The notes under the pieces are model-generated. The model worked only from the letters and a program-made list of their open reading frames with translations, searched no databases and had not been told where the DNA came from. A stretch of 64,000 bases of DNA from Artemia franciscana (lineage: Eukaryota > Arthropoda > Branchiopoda > Anostraca > Artemiidae), in the NCBI RefSeq assembly GCF_032884065.1, contig NC_088867.1, positions 47,132,185 to 47,196,184 of the forward strand. The letters are read 5' to 3'. Shown here piece after piece: positions 33,572 to 46,781 of this stretch; position 1 is the stretch's first letter, and the number at the start of each line of letters is the position of its first letter. Both the position numbers and the translations under genes were made by a program.

Positions 33572-36500
33572 GTGTTTGATGAGAACTTGACGTCACGTCA
33601 CCATGATTTAGATCACTTAATATTAAAATAAATATTTCTAACCTAAAATTTGACCCTGTAAAGGGGAAGGGGGGCTAACAACCGAAACTTTGATGTTCGA
33701 TCAGAAAAACAGCTTACATGCATTTATCAGCAAAAAAATTTATCTGTGAAAATGCAGTGGAAAGGGCCATGATTTCGCTAATTTTACAACGAAGTTACCC
33801 TTAGGAGACATTGGTCCAAAGTCACTGGAATGCCACGATCTGGAATCTAAAAGTCGAATAGATTACAATTCCTGGTCACACACAGAAATCTGGTCTTAAG
33901 GGTGAGCTATTCAGGTCCAGAATTGAAGCTGTGACGCTTCTAGGCCAAGCGGTTTCGCAACACCGTTTTTGCAAAATTTTCAGGAAAATCTCCAAAAATT
34001 AGGGAATAGTAGAAGCATTGAAGAGAACGCAACTGATACAGAATTCCTGTATTGCTTTAAAATCACTTTCTTGTGAATAACCAGCGCGGTGGCGGAGTAC
34101 ACCCGGCTCTTTCATGATAAATCACCAGCGATAATTTATTGCACCCCCGACCCAGGCCTGTTGGTAAATCTGGGCTTGGGGTAACATTCAACACCTTGGT
34201 AATTTTAGGAAAGTGCTCTAACTTACTTCTTGTTTTGCTAACCAAAGAAAAGACAAAAAATAGTGAAATGTATAGCAGGCTTTTCTTCTATTAATTAAAA
34301 GTTATCCAAGCAAGGATGTTTTATACCAAGAACTAAATGATACTCTGAATGACGATTACGATCAACCACCTGGAGTATAAATCTCGGTTTAAAAAATATT
34401 GAGTTAAAACACAGCCAATTTGCATTGTTTACTACTTCAACAGAATAAAAGGAATAACTGGTAGTCCCTTGTTACCATAAACCACTAAATTACTGTTTTA
34501 CCTTGATAAGAACTTAAGTAAAAACGTCATACCATTAGTCAAGAATTTTTAACGAACTACTCTTATCGTTATTACAAAAAAATTATGAGCAAGAATAAAT
34601 AAAATGGAAAATACTATTCAATAGCCCAATGTTTAAAGAAACTCGAATGGTCCCCTTTAAAGCAGAACTTGTATCTACCTATCGGGTCAGAATAGGACTT
34701 ATGTCCTGACCAGATCCAAAATTAAAATAAAATTATGTTTGAAACAAAAGGTTATTAATCTTATCTTATCTGCCATGTTTTGAAGAATTTAGCTCTGAGA
34801 CAGGGAAGCGACGGAAGTTCGAAAAAAAGTACAAAAATACACACATCATATGTAAAATATTAGAAATTATGCAGAATTTTGCCGGGGCAAAGGACCCACC
34901 CATAGCATATTTTGCCCGTATTTTGCAATTTCTCTACCCTGTGACGCGTAGACATTACCCCCATTCATTAATTTGTTCATATAAAACATTAATTTGTTCC
35001 CATAATTTTCGGTAAGTTCTACATGGTATGCTGTTTCTGAATTTTGACGAACATAAAAAAAAAACATTCCTTATATCCCCTGAACTCATAAACAATTGCA
35101 AGGACCAATTAGTCAAAGAAATAACGTAACATGTGTTCCTAATAAGGTATCGTGGATGGCATCTATAACAACCGAGGGGGTTCCTATGCTATTACTAGTG
35201 TCCCTGAAGTATGTCAATAAAAGAATTATCTAAATTATCAAAGCAACAGCTTTCATATGACTGATCGTTCAATGTATTGTTCAAGGATTTTATTCAGGTT
35301 TTCCCATATTTTTTTCACGGCTTTAAGAGTAGGACTAACGGGTAATTAATTACCGTCGAATGCCTAGACCTCTGCAAGGTTTGTGCTAGATAGAAAAATA
35401 ATTACTACTTAAGCTCCATTGCATTTAGCGTAAGTATTGCTGTAGATTGTATGGTGTTTTAAAAGATACACACCTATTCAGGCTAATAGGTTTTTATAGA
35501 TGATACACATTATGTCAAATATTTCAAAAATTGAGAAAAGGATTTGAATAAGTTTAGTCACACAGAAACAACTGAACTTCCAGAACCAAAATATTGGGTT
35601 CTTAAAAGAAAAATGTCACATTTTTGACGTTTTACTCCCTTTACCCACCATCCCAAACGAACTTCATGCGCACCTTACTGCCGTTTATCACCAGCTAATC
35701 CATGGTAGGTCATCAATTCCCAAAGAAAATGACATGCCATATATAAAGAAAATTACTTTCAACGATTGCATTATATGTATCCGAACATTACTATTATATC
35801 TAATTCAAGATAAGATTTTCGTGTTTAGCCCAATATGATCTTCTCACGACAAACAATACACTTGAATGAATAAGTAGGCTGAAGCCCTATTATAAATATG
35901 AGTGTATAATTAATAAAAAAGCAGACCTTGAACTCTTAAGAAACAAAAAAAGGCACTCTAAAGTAAGGACCACTGGGGGCTTATAGAACCAGTGAAATTC
36001 TATTCAAATGGACGAGATTTGAAAAGAGGATAGAGACCGCTTGTAGTTTTAGTTTACAACCATCTAGATGAGCTGTTTCTTAGCTTGAACCTGTTATGGG
36101 ACAGTGGAACTGATCTTTTTGGAATCAGCAAAAATTTGGCAGTTACAATGCGTTTTCTCATTGATTGATCGAAATATAAGATTTTTGAACTTATCCTTTA
36201 CTAACACACTGCTAAGAGCAAATCATTTACCTAGATACTAAAGCTCAAATGAATATAAATGTGGCCAAGTTATATCGGCTTTGACTAGCTGATTGTGTCT
36301 CAAAAAAAAAGACTTCAAAAAAAAAAAACTACACACATGAACAGTGGAAAATACCCATACTTTCAGACACTGGAACGAGCATTTTTTCTTCAATATTGGC
36401 ACTCTTGAAAGCACATCGTTGCAGATAGGCACATTTCAGAAACGTACGCAAGTAACGAAAACCCCACTGTTAATCTCACCACAACCTCTTCTATTTGATC

Positions 36501-39500
36501 ATTTCTCGGGAAACCCATGACAAAAATGAACCAAAGGAGATCAGTTCGTCATTATGTTCTGTAGCCTCAACAGCTGATATACTCTAATGCCAACACTAAT
36601 AACATCAAAATAAGGTGGATGTCTGATTAACGGTCAAAACATGCTCAACGATTGACCTGGGTCTTGCCATCATAGGACACTGGCTGAACCAAACTTGTTT
36701 ACCTGTTCGGCCAAAAATAGGCGAATTTTGAAATGTTTTTGAAAAAAGTGCTCAAGTTAGTTATTATAAAAATCCATTTTCGTGGAAATCCTAGAAAAAC
36801 TATTTAGCTTCTCCCGTTTTGTGATGGAGGGATATTTAGATACATCATTAGTGTTTTTTTTTTCGACTGAACAGAGTATGATTCTTTTGAAAGTTCATGA
36901 TAGAACCGTCCCTGAAAATACTCTAGCATACCTGCTTGGAAAACATTAAAGATCACCGTACCGCTTCAGAGAGCTTTTGGAGTTCCCTTTTGTACCACCG
37001 AAGTTGATTCAAAACTTTGTAGACACAAAAATATTATTCATGCTGAATGTACACTGAACAAACAGCGCTTTGCTAACAATTAGGGAGACTACGTCTTCTT
37101 TTTTTTTTATCTAACCTCTCGTTGGCTTTTCAAAATGTAGACACTTAAGATCACCTATCAACATTTACCAAATTGCTCTTAAAGTTCCCTGTGACAGAAT
37201 TCTTTAATAGGCCGTTTCTTTGAGATGGTCAGCCGATGCTTTTTGACAACGTTTATAGCAATTTCATTTCCAGGCTAGTCTTTCTGTCACCTAAATATTA
37301 GAAAAAAACTGAAAAATTGACCGGTTGATGGACTTAAATATGGTAACACTAAAAAAATAAGTAATTCTTACAGGCAAGGATGTTCAGGGAGGAATCAAGC
37401 ACCACCCTGCCCAAACAGCCAAAAATAAAACTTAAATTTTACTATTTAGTGTGACGCTCGTCTAAAGAAAAACAATTTAAAAAATTATCCCCCCCCTAAC
37501 TAATTGTCCACAGCCTGCTCCCCAGTAAGATATTCTGTGGTAGGACTTATTTAGAGTGGAAGCTTATTTATTTAGCTGATTTAAGCATAAAATACATTTA
37601 CCAAGTATTTTCACAAGCAGAAAAAAAGGAACCTATTATATTCTTTAGAAACCAAAACAACTTCCAAACCACATTAAAACGGAGCGGATGAATCAATGCA
37701 ACCTGCTCAGCTAAAATAGAGCAAAAAAATGTCAATCCCTAAAATTTAGTTTGAATAGGCTGAATGATTGCTTGGAGTTTCCGATATCAAAGTGTTTTTT
37801 TTTTCTTCCAAGGCAATTACTTTCGAACTTACAAGTTCGTATTGCCTACCAGTCTTCTAACGTTGCTGTCCAAAGAAGTCAAAAAGGCCAGTTAATGCTC
37901 ACAATTTATTTACTGTACAAAACAAGCATCTCCTATTCAATAAATCCGTGGAGAACAAAAATATCTGTACATTCGCGCATTTATACACATAAAAGGAAAT
38001 GCACCTGTCAATAACAGATGGGAAAGGGGGGAACGCCTAGTCCACCAATTCACGAACGCTCGACCGCACGATACGAAAACAAAAGAAAAATCTACAAATA
38101 AACTTTAAAATTATATATATATAAAAAGCACTCTTTTGAGATACATTTAGATATCGAATTTCGTCGGACGTTCAAAATTTACAATTCGACTATCTACAGA
38201 ATTAAATGAACAAAATCACAGGCTTTCTATAAAGAATTCTTTGTACCTTTCCAAAAAAGGGGGATAATCAGTCGTATCGTTGAACGGTGACGAGTACTGC
38301 AAAAACAGACATAAAATTGAAGTCACCATTGACAATCACGAGTAAGACTTTCAGCTCAAAGAGCTGAAGGCTTTATTCTTCATCAAACGAGACTGAAAAC
38401 AGTAAGAGCTTAAAGCAAGTTTTTTTTTATTTTTTAGTTTAATAGAAAAATTCGAGTATCTGAACTTCAGAAACATAATCATATTTAAAAGTAAATTATT
38501 AAGCTTTCATCAGTTACTGTTTTCTGCTCCGCCTGATTTTAGCTTTTGGACATCGAACAAACGCCCAAATGTTTCTGACGCACAGCCATTTCAAAAACTT
38601 GTCAAATCCGGCAACACTGACCAGAGTAAAATAAATAGTCTTTAAAAAGGATCACAAATATTACGGTGTACAAGAAAACAAAAGTTGCAGTCGTGTACTT
38701 CCATTTTGAGGTAAAGAATAAAGAGGAGTTTGGTGAAAGTACAACCTATATAAGACAATGATGGTTCCCATTTCCACGTCAATGCTAGAAAAAAAACAAA
38801 AAACAATAAAACTAACCTACCAATATTTTTATAGATACTCAAATAGTTTACTTCAAATTTTAAAGAGATGCTACGAATATAGAACTTCTAAATTCTGAAA
38901 TAAACAGTTGTAGAAGCATAGAGATGGTAGAAATGGGAGTAATAAAAAAAAAGAAGAAAAAGAACCTATCACTGGTTTGAAAAAAACGGTACAAAACCGC
39001 AATTGGCCAAGCCTTTTCCAACAGACTAGTGTTAGTAGACAAACAGACAGAGAGCCAGCCAGGTTAGCAAACACTGAAATCACAGCACTGAAAACTTCTT
39101 TGCTCGACTGCTTGTTTGAGATTCGCTCTTGAACTTGGTCCCAAACAACTCCATAATAAAAAAGGGAGAAAAACACGTCGATTTTAGTTAAAAACACACA
39201 ACTGGAACACTTTATTATCTTGTACTCACAGGTAAATAATTTGTGTTGCACAATCAAGCAAGCTTCATCCACATTTGCCGGAATAGGGACACCATAAGAT
39301 GAGAAATAAGCGTCAACTGCGGCTTCAGAAAATCATGCGGTTATAATTTAGACCGTGTTTAGGTTTGAAGTCTTTTTATGAATGAGATCACAGCACAAAA
39401 ATCGAGGATCGATATCCTCAGGCTTTCCCCACTTTCAAGGGGAGGAGTCTCTTGGAGGAAACTATGGGAAGATCCAACACATCTTATGTCAAGGAATTAA

Positions 39501-39592
39501 GGCAGTCAGGTTGCTTTGAATCCTTCCCCTGGTTTCTAACAAGGGGGCTTCTCCCCCATCTATCACCAACAGGTGAGCCACTCGACGCCAGC
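33568..39592. other. low-copy sequence, no additional gene recognised
   Basis: Sequence downstream of BTG (on its strand), conserved in copy 2. It probably includes the BTG 3' UTR; AATAAA on the minus strand at 39211-39216 is one candidate polyadenylation signal, about 380 bp past the stop. Frames at 34063-34245, 38871-39272 and others have no domain, and being repeated in copy 2 only reflects the duplication. Confidence 0.5.
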
Positions 39593-40138
39593 CTAACTAG
39601 CGACGAAAGCAGCCATATGCTCATATGCAAGGATATTGCGCGCGTCCATTGCGAAGTCTAGCTTGCAAGAAGAGTCGCTATAATCAAGACCAGGAGAGGA
39701 TGAAGGTGTTGAAACATATGATGACGAAGATGGTGTTGGAGATAGTTGTGCCAATCGTATTGACTCAGCAATCTGACGCTCATCATAAAGGACGCAAATA
39801 GAACCATTTTCACCAATTCTATAAGACACTTCGGATGGATCCACCCACATTGTTAATTCACTTGGAAACAGGGTATACAGAAACGTCGCTGGAATACCCG
39901 AGTCTTCACCTGCCTGAGCAAGTAAAGGGTCAATTTTCCCGTTAATCCTTATACATCTGTATCCTGATCCCTTACAGGGCCTTTCAGGAAACCAATGGTC
40001 CCTGTATCTCAATCTTAGGGTTTCAATAATATTTTCTCGTAACATGTCTAACTGATGTTGCGGAATGGCGGCCGCGGTTTTCTTCAACCTGACCAGGCTG
40101 ACAAGAAAATTGGCAGCAGATGTCACTTCTAATCTCAT
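39593..40138 (-). CDS. BTG: BTG/Tob-family antiproliferative protein (BTG1/2-like), copy 1
   Basis: An intact 181-codon single-exon frame. The BTG domain spans residues 1-120. Box A at about 45-66 contains HWFPERPCKGSGYRCIRI; box B at about 90-118 contains SELTMWVDPSEVSYRIGE and then GSICVLY. A serine/proline-rich tail follows (131-152), so the protein is slightly longer than vertebrate BTG1 (171) and BTG2 (158) and far shorter than Tob. Family members bind the CNOT7/CAF1 deadenylase through this domain, promote mRNA deadenylation and restrain proliferation. The ATG opens the conserved domain directly, so the start is secure. About 76 bp upstream a strong acceptor (TTTTATTTTCCTTCCAG, exon edge 40214) shows a spliced 5' UTR whose first exon lies further right and was not located. 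The predicted protein is identical in copy 2. Confidence 0.95.
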   Translation of the reverse strand: MRLEVTSAANFLVSLVRLKKTAAAIPQHQLDMLRENIIETLRLRYRDHWFPERPCKGSGYRCIRINGKIDPLLAQAGEDSGIPATFLYTLFPSELTMWVDPSEVSYRIGENGSICVLYDERQIAESIRLAQLSPTPSSSSYVSTPSSSPGLDYSDSSCKLDFAMDARNILAYEHMAAFVAS

Positions 40139-40214
40139 TTTTATTTTTCGCTTTGAAACAAATCACAGCTCAATCTTTCTGCAAAAATCGATCTGGGATA
40201 GCGACAGAAAATAC
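40139..40214 (-). other. BTG 5' UTR exon part and splice acceptor, copy 1
   Basis: On the minus strand the sequence CCTTCCAG|GTATTTTCTGTCGC is a well-formed 3' splice site preceded by a T-rich tract. The 76 nt between it and the ATG contain no upstream ATG. The equivalent in copy 2 is 63085-63160. Confidence 0.6.
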
Positions 40215-41057
40215 CTGGAAGGAAAATAAAATATTTTTAAAATTCTTTCCATTATTCATTCAATTTGGCACAACTAGGTAGGAAAATGGAAAGGCGGTGC
40301 AAAAAAGAACATAAAAAGCTAAGGGAGTCTATACAATATACTAGTAAAATAAACGGTATAACTCACTTGCCGTTTCCTTTTAAACAATTGAACAACAAAT
40401 TTTTGTTTAAAGGATAGATCTAATCTCCTGACCTGCCACCCCACAGGAGGACAACTTGCTTTTCGTTAGGGGGACCCTTCTTTTGTTCTAGCCACACAAT
40501 GGAATCAAGCCATATTTTTCGAGAGGTTATTGTTTAACACAAGGTAAGTCAAATGAGCACCTTAGACCAGGGACGTACACAGGGGAAGTACATCCCTTTC
40601 AAATCCTAAGTTTTCCCGAATTACGGCATTTTTTTTCTTGTAAACATTTCATAATTCTTCCTCAACTTTTCCATAAAACAAGGAATCTAATTGTGCAATT
40701 TTTACTTTTAAAAGCATGTTTCCTTTGTAAGTGTTTATAAGCAATTAAAAGATATTTACAAGTAATTAAGTCAATATAAGTAATTGTAATCCATTTAGAA
40801 GTAATTTAATAGCTAAAAAGCAATTTATAAGTATTTTCAGTGTCAGACAACGTATTGACACATTAATCCCTAAGCATACATGCAGCAGCCCAACCACAAT
40901 AGAGTAGTATTACTAAATTACGAGGACCGAGTTTCGATGCTTCAGCCATTTAAGCACAATATTAAGAAATAGTGCATCAAATAATAGGTATCATATCCGC
41001 TGATCTTATAAGGGGTCAACCATTATGTTTTAAGGCTTAGGTGCTCAGCCCTCTTAA

Positions 41058-43028
41058 GACCCTTCAAATCAAAAGCAAAATTTTGAGGAAACAGACACCC
41101 TTCGTGTCTCGAGGATAACCATTTGAAATGAAAAACAAAAAAGCAGAAACTATTAAAAACACTTTTAAATAAGAATAGAAAGAAAAAAACTAAACAAGAA
41201 CAAAACGTGTCCTATAGGAGCCCTCCCCTGCCTTTTCTGCTGAAGTTTAACTACGTCAAAATAATACCAGTTGGCACGTGGAAGCGTTATTTCCCTCTTG
41301 CCTTTCAAAAATCGAGCCAAAAATTTGTGGTGTAAATAAATAAATCCTTTCGTACGACATCCCACCCCATTGGGGGCCGATTGTTTAGGCAGGGGACCTT
41401 TCTTTCGTTATAGACCTCTCGAGTGGAATCAAGCAATATTTTACGTAGAAACTTTTGTTTGACACGAGGTGAAATGAGCATCTTAGGCCAAGGACGTGCG
41501 CAATGGAACAGAAACCCCAACTGAAATCTTAAAAATTTTCCGAATGTACGGCACCCTTTTCTTGCCGACATTTAACAAATCTTTTTCTCGATCTTTCGAA
41601 GGACCGATATTGCAAAACCATACTTGACGAATTACAATGACTTCCAAAATTCTAATGTTAATTTAGACAACTGTTAAGGCCACGGGTATACTTGAAGAAA
41701 ACCCCAAAATTCTGAAAACTGCTGTAAAATAAGCAAACCTTATTCCTAAAAGTGCAGTGCTTCACTCCCATCCCCTTCCTTGATGAATAAATACATAGCC
41801 CACTATGTATAATTCCATCATATTTTGATGTACATGAACAGTTGTAACACCCGATTGATCTTTATCTTAACATCGGGGCGTTACAACCAATTTGCAGTAC
41901 GAATACAACAGGTGTTTTCATCCATCGGAGGAGAGGTATGGGGGGGGGGAGTAGATTGAAGCAGAGCGAATTAGGAACGAGATAAGTAAGCATCCATGAT
42001 TGATTTAAAGTAGTTTTCAAAAATTCTCAGGTTTTCATTCATTTGTGCCTCTGGTGTTCGCAATTAACCAAGTTTGCAATCACTTGGATTAAACAAAAAG
42101 GACATTTTCAAAGCGCACATTTAATCGATTTTTTCCTAAAAACAAAATTCAGAAAATGAACACGAGCATATTTGATAAAAAATTACCAGTAACCGATCCA
42201 TTCATTGCTGGTAATAAGTCATTTAGATATTTTTGAAAGCTGACAATAATAGTAATGCAACTAGCAAAATAAAAAAAAACATTAAAACTCAGTCAACTAT
42301 GACAAATAGAACTTCAGTTGAATTTACGGCCTAGGCTAGTCTTACATAGAATTGTCAATGAGATAATTTATTTTTAAATCCAATTTTACAAGTTTAAATT
42401 ATCTAATTTTGACAAGGAAGGAGGGCGCTTGATAATTGTGTTACGTGAAAATACAACCTGTAATAAAATCATCTGGATTATGTACGACAAAGTGGAGCAA
42501 AACATGAAATACATGCGTCTTTAAGCAAACTTTTTTATTGGTCTTTGTAAGTATTTTAGTCGAGAATTCTCCTTTGTAAATGGAGACAACTATCCATTTA
42601 GAATTTTTTTTTAAGGGCTTTTGCAAATTCAGGAAATTAGCTGAGTTTAAGTAAATGAAAATCTGGCAAAATTCTAGATGATGACTTTTGATAATCTAAG
42701 AAAGTGGCTGAAGAGTTCTGAGATATCTACCTCCATCATTTCTCTCTCAAAACCGGTCTATTGCAAGCTTGGGTAAACTTTACAACTTCAACAATCTTAC
42801 CAATCAGAATACTGTACTGATGAGAACAAAAACAGTTATAATCATCTTTTCTAAATCCAGAATTATATGATTTTAAAGGATTTGGAAAAAACTCGTCAAA
42901 ATGAAAGTCTGTAGTCTTTGAGACCTTATAAATTGATTGAGCAGACATGTAACCCAAAACCCTTCCTTTGTGCTTAATTATGCAGTAGGCTAGCTGCATC
43001 TATTTCTGAACATTTCATTTTGGTAAAA
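41058..43028. other. intergenic or BTG 5' intron, no gene recognised
   Basis: AT-rich, no domain-bearing frame. It probably lies in or beyond the BTG 5' intron. Two related stretches, about 40440-40640 and 41340-41590 (GGGGACC.TTCTTT, GGAATCAAGC.ATATTTT, GGTAA/GTGAAATGAGCA.CTTAG, GGACGTRCRCA), indicate an old local duplication. Confidence 0.5.
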
Positions 43029-44925
43029 TTCTAGTTAATTGACTTCTTGCTATCTTGGGAAGGGTTTAGGTTTGGAAAATGAAACTTTCAGGGATGAATC
43101 TACAGACTAAAGTATGTCCCGGGAAGGTAGCCTTAAGTACCCATCTCCACTCCTTCTCCCTCTAGAGGGTCCCGAAATTATGCCTACATGACAGGTCAAT
43201 AACTATTGAAATGATGAAAAAACAACATTTTACCTTAATTTTCTGTTACTAGTTGCTTTTTCTCTGCCTTTAGTTCTGAAAATGCAATTTCTGTTAATTG
43301 AGTAGAATTTTGAGTTATATCAATGTTTTTTTTTTCAAAATTTAGGAAATGTGTTTGTATATCTTTAAAGTCTTACAAAATGGGATTGAGCAAAGTTATT
43401 AAGCTGAAAACAATTTTGTTGTACTTCATTTAAGCAGAAGATCTATTTTGCAAGGTTTCACTTTTTTAGCACACATATTTTTAAAGGTTATCAAAGGTCA
43501 GGGCCCTTTATAGGGAGAAGGAGTAAGGGTAATTGCTCCAAAATACCTTCCCTGGACTTACTTTAGTCTGTATAGTCATCCCTAAGTTTCATTTTCCTAA
43601 CCTAAACCCTTTCTGAGATAGCATGAAGTCAATTAACTAGAATTTTACCTTCATTTTTATAATGCAAATAGGTATAGACCTGTCATGTAGACAAATTTCA
43701 GTTCCCTCTAGAGGGAGGAGTGGAGGTGGGTACTTTCAAATACCTTCCCGGGATATATTTTAGCCTGTAGACCCATCCCCAAAAGTTTCATTTTCCTAAC
43801 CTAACCCCTTTCCAATATAGTAAGAAGTCACTAAACCAGAATTTTACCCTTAATGGTAATTTCCTAGCCCCTTTCTGAGACAGCAAGAAGTCACTATACT
43901 AGAATTTTACTGGACTTACGTTGATTTATCAAAATTTCAATATAGCCTAATTCTTGTCTAAAATTAATATAATGTATAGTGCAACAAGATTGACAAAGCT
44001 TACCACATTTTTGGAATATATAAATAATAAATAACTAAAAAACAACAAAATTGCATTTTCAAAACTAAAACCAGAGAACAAGAAACTGAAAATAAAGCTA
44101 AAATGTTTGGTAAACTTTTCATTGTTCATATTATTGACTAATTGATAGAGTGAACATACCACTCGATGCCTTTTTTAAGCTATTTACGAATAGGACCTAT
44201 AATAATCGCTTCTATCGCAAATTCAAATTAAGTCCTTGAAGAGCTCTTGAAGCTTATAACCTTACCTGAAATTGCTGAAATTTTGAATAGGCCTATCTAT
44301 AAATTTACATACAGCTTTGAATTGACCTGGGATATTTATCTTCTTCCGTCATCTTTCACATTCTCTTTAAAACGTACACTTTAATTGAGCATTCGGCGTC
44401 AAGGAAGAAGAAAACGGTATAATAATGTAAATTTATTTATCAATCTTAATCGTTGAAAATCAGTGCTTGTGGATTATATAGCATTCAAAAATGGATTGAT
44501 AATGTAACAGTAAGTTTGAGACAAATGTTTTGTGCTTTTCTCATACACAAACACTAGAATTATTTTGGTCACAAAGAGCTCTGCTAAAATTTGAATTTAC
44601 GATAGAAGTGGTTTATATATTCGTGAAGAACATAAAAGGCATCGAGTGGAATGTTTACTTTATTCTTAACTTAATAAGATGCACAACGAAACACCTAGGC
44701 CTACCTGTACTTGATTTAAGCAGAAGATCTGATTTAGAACAGTCTAATTTTTAAAATACAAAGATACTAAAACATCAGGGTGATCTAGAGGAAGAAGGAA
44801 GGTATTCCAAAATACCTTCTCAGGACATACTTTGGTCTGTGAGCCCATCCCTGGAGGTTTCATTTTCCAAATCTAACCAGTTTCCCAAGTTAGCATAAAG
44901 AAGCTAAACTAACATTTTACCTAAG
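43029..44925. repeat. dispersed inverted/direct repeat cluster
   Basis: A block of about 120 bp (TAGTTAATTGACTTC, GGTTTAGGTTTGGAAAATGAA, ACAGACTAAAGTATGTCC) at 43029-43150 recurs inverted at about 43530-43660, 43716-43850 and 44805-44925 (GGACTTACTTTAGTCTGTA, TTTCATTTTCCTAACCTAA). A shorter piece lies at 43860-43910. Between them the 43947-44162 minus frame is AT-rich and not credible as a gene. Confidence 0.7.
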
Positions 44926-46781
44926 TTTTATTTACGATACTTAAACCCTTATCAAGAATTAGCCTCATATTTAAAGTTTTACCTACTTTTTCTATCTTTG
45001 ATCAAGTTTTAAGTTACCAATAAACAAGGAAGATGGTTTAAATATAGTGTTACATAATAAACGAAAAGTTACCTGATGTTAACTTCCAATTTCCTGAAAA
45101 CTTTTCTCAGCCCGTTAATTCTGATGGTAAATCACTCCTTCAACATACACCGATGTTATCTCAATAACTTTCTCATCTCGACTGAAACGTGTGCTATCGA
45201 ACGTATAGAAACATGGCCGTTTCTTTGTTGGATCAGCCAATGAGCAAAAAGCAACTTTATTCTTATTGGTGAAAAACCGGTCTCGAGGACATTTGGATTT
45301 TCATATTATGCTGGCGTCAGCTTTTATATACCATAAGGCGACCCTTGTAAACAAAGCAAGTTACAGCAAATATATTAGTTCTGACTATACCATAACCAGA
45401 AACCTCTCTGTGCAATATTTTTTTTTTACTTTAATTGAACAATTTAGAAAAAAAAAACCACAAACTATATTTAGTAGTCCTATTCAACAGGGAAATATTC
45501 GTTCTGTAAAATGGGGGAGGAGAATTCCCTAATATGGTCTGTGATCCAATCTCAAGGGATAAGTATCACTCTGGGAAGTTACTAGTCTCATGACCCCATC
45601 CCTAATTGAAAAAATGTACAATGCTTGTGCCTTATAGCAACCATACTCAGAAAGACTGCATTATATGAAATACGTATCATAACCTAACCAAAATCCCAAC
45701 TACCAAAATTGTCTGGTATAAATACCATGGAAACCGGTTATTGTCTCATGTTCGCGATTATCAGAGTTTGGTGGTTATAAGACACAAGTATCGTAGAACT
45801 TTTATCAATTTAGCGGTTTTTTTAGTTTGTATATAACCTACGGCTATATCTGGGACCGTCAAGAGGGGGGTAGGGTGGTGTGAATTGTAACGTCAACGAT
45901 TATTATACTGAAAAATAGCGCAACGTTAACGACTATTATACTGAAAAATAGCGCAAAGTAAAGAACCTAATGATGCTAATTAATTTTATCAACATGTTTC
46001 CTTCTGTGGAGCTAACCAACTAGAATCTTACCAGCCACCCCCCTCAAAAACTTTCGACTTTATGTAGAATTTCGATTGATATACTGATCAGACTAACACT
46101 TAAAACCTAATTTGTTCCAACATATTAAAGTTTGCTGTACTTTTTTTTATGTAATTGGTCTTCTGGGGGGAAGAGCAAGAATGTCAACCCCCTTCCCCAC
46201 AGGGATCAAAATTATATCAATACCGTTTGGTCGTCATAGTGTCAGACATCTGGAGCCCACAATTAGCTTCGATTATACAAAAAAAAAAAAAACTGAAACA
46301 AAATCTAAGAAGCAAATAAACCTAGTCCGAGCAAAACATATAATCAGAGGGGAGTAGATATGTCCCTCATTCCTTGCTACTCTCTCTACATTTAATTTGA
46401 ACCTTACTGGAAGCAAAATATTGCTTCCAATATAAGTATTGGTTTTAATTTATAGCTCGAATACTGTACCTGTTAGTGTTTCAAGTCAATGCAATTACAT
46501 CTAGGCAATGTTACAGGTGTTCAGGGCCAACGTAGCTACGACAATCAACTCAATACCAGCAAAAGAATGAAGACCAAAACGTAGGAGAAAAAAATGAATT
46601 TTCACATTATTTTGAGAAGCAGATTGTCGTCTGGTTAATTCTTAAGATAAGAGAAATTTAGAATCAACGTAAAACGAAGGATAATCCCCCTAAACATCAC
46701 CCAACTATCAATCTTAGCTTCGCGTGGGACGAGCGTCGACCTTTCCTAAATGCTAAGGATTGCTATAGCCATTAAAATTTG
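44926..46781. other. intergenic with a short tandem repeat
   Basis: No gene recognised. A 34-bp unit (AACGATTATTATACTGAAAA followed by ATAGCGC) is present twice in tandem at about 45891-45958. Frames at 45266-45532 and 46112-46357 show no domain. Confidence 0.5.

Larger units (their letters stand above)
33410..41057. repeat. 7.65-kb duplicated block, copy 1 (contains BTG)
   Basis: Every stretch compared by eye recurs in the same order at 56358-64000, offset 22943-22948 bp. Differences are scattered substitutions and small indels, for example TAGCTCTGAG versus TAGCTGAG at 34790/57739 and a short A-rich indel at 36301/59250. A more divergent patch lies at about 40880/63820. Copy 1 continues to the right of 41057, beyond the window's view of copy 2. 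Confidence 0.95.

Noticed and set aside
33336-33590. 84-codon ORF ending in a lysine run (and the 91-codon minus ORF across the gap at 56169-56444)
   Set aside because: The lysine tail is the poly-A run, and the other frame reads through 100 Ns; neither is a gene.
33589-33596. TGACGTCA, a perfect CRE-like site
   Set aside because: A single 8-bp palindrome next to a poly-A run, about 6 kb downstream of BTG; expected by chance at this scale and without a nearby promoter.
38871-39272. 133-codon minus ORF downstream of BTG (twin at 61817-62218)
   Set aside because: Phe/Leu-rich with no domain, lies in the probable BTG 3' UTR or flank, and persists in copy 2 only because that copy is nearly identical.
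39452-39661. 69-codon plus-strand ORF overlapping the BTG 3' end (and its twin at 62398-62607)
   Set aside because: Antisense to the well-supported BTG coding sequence; conservation between copies only reflects the duplicated block.
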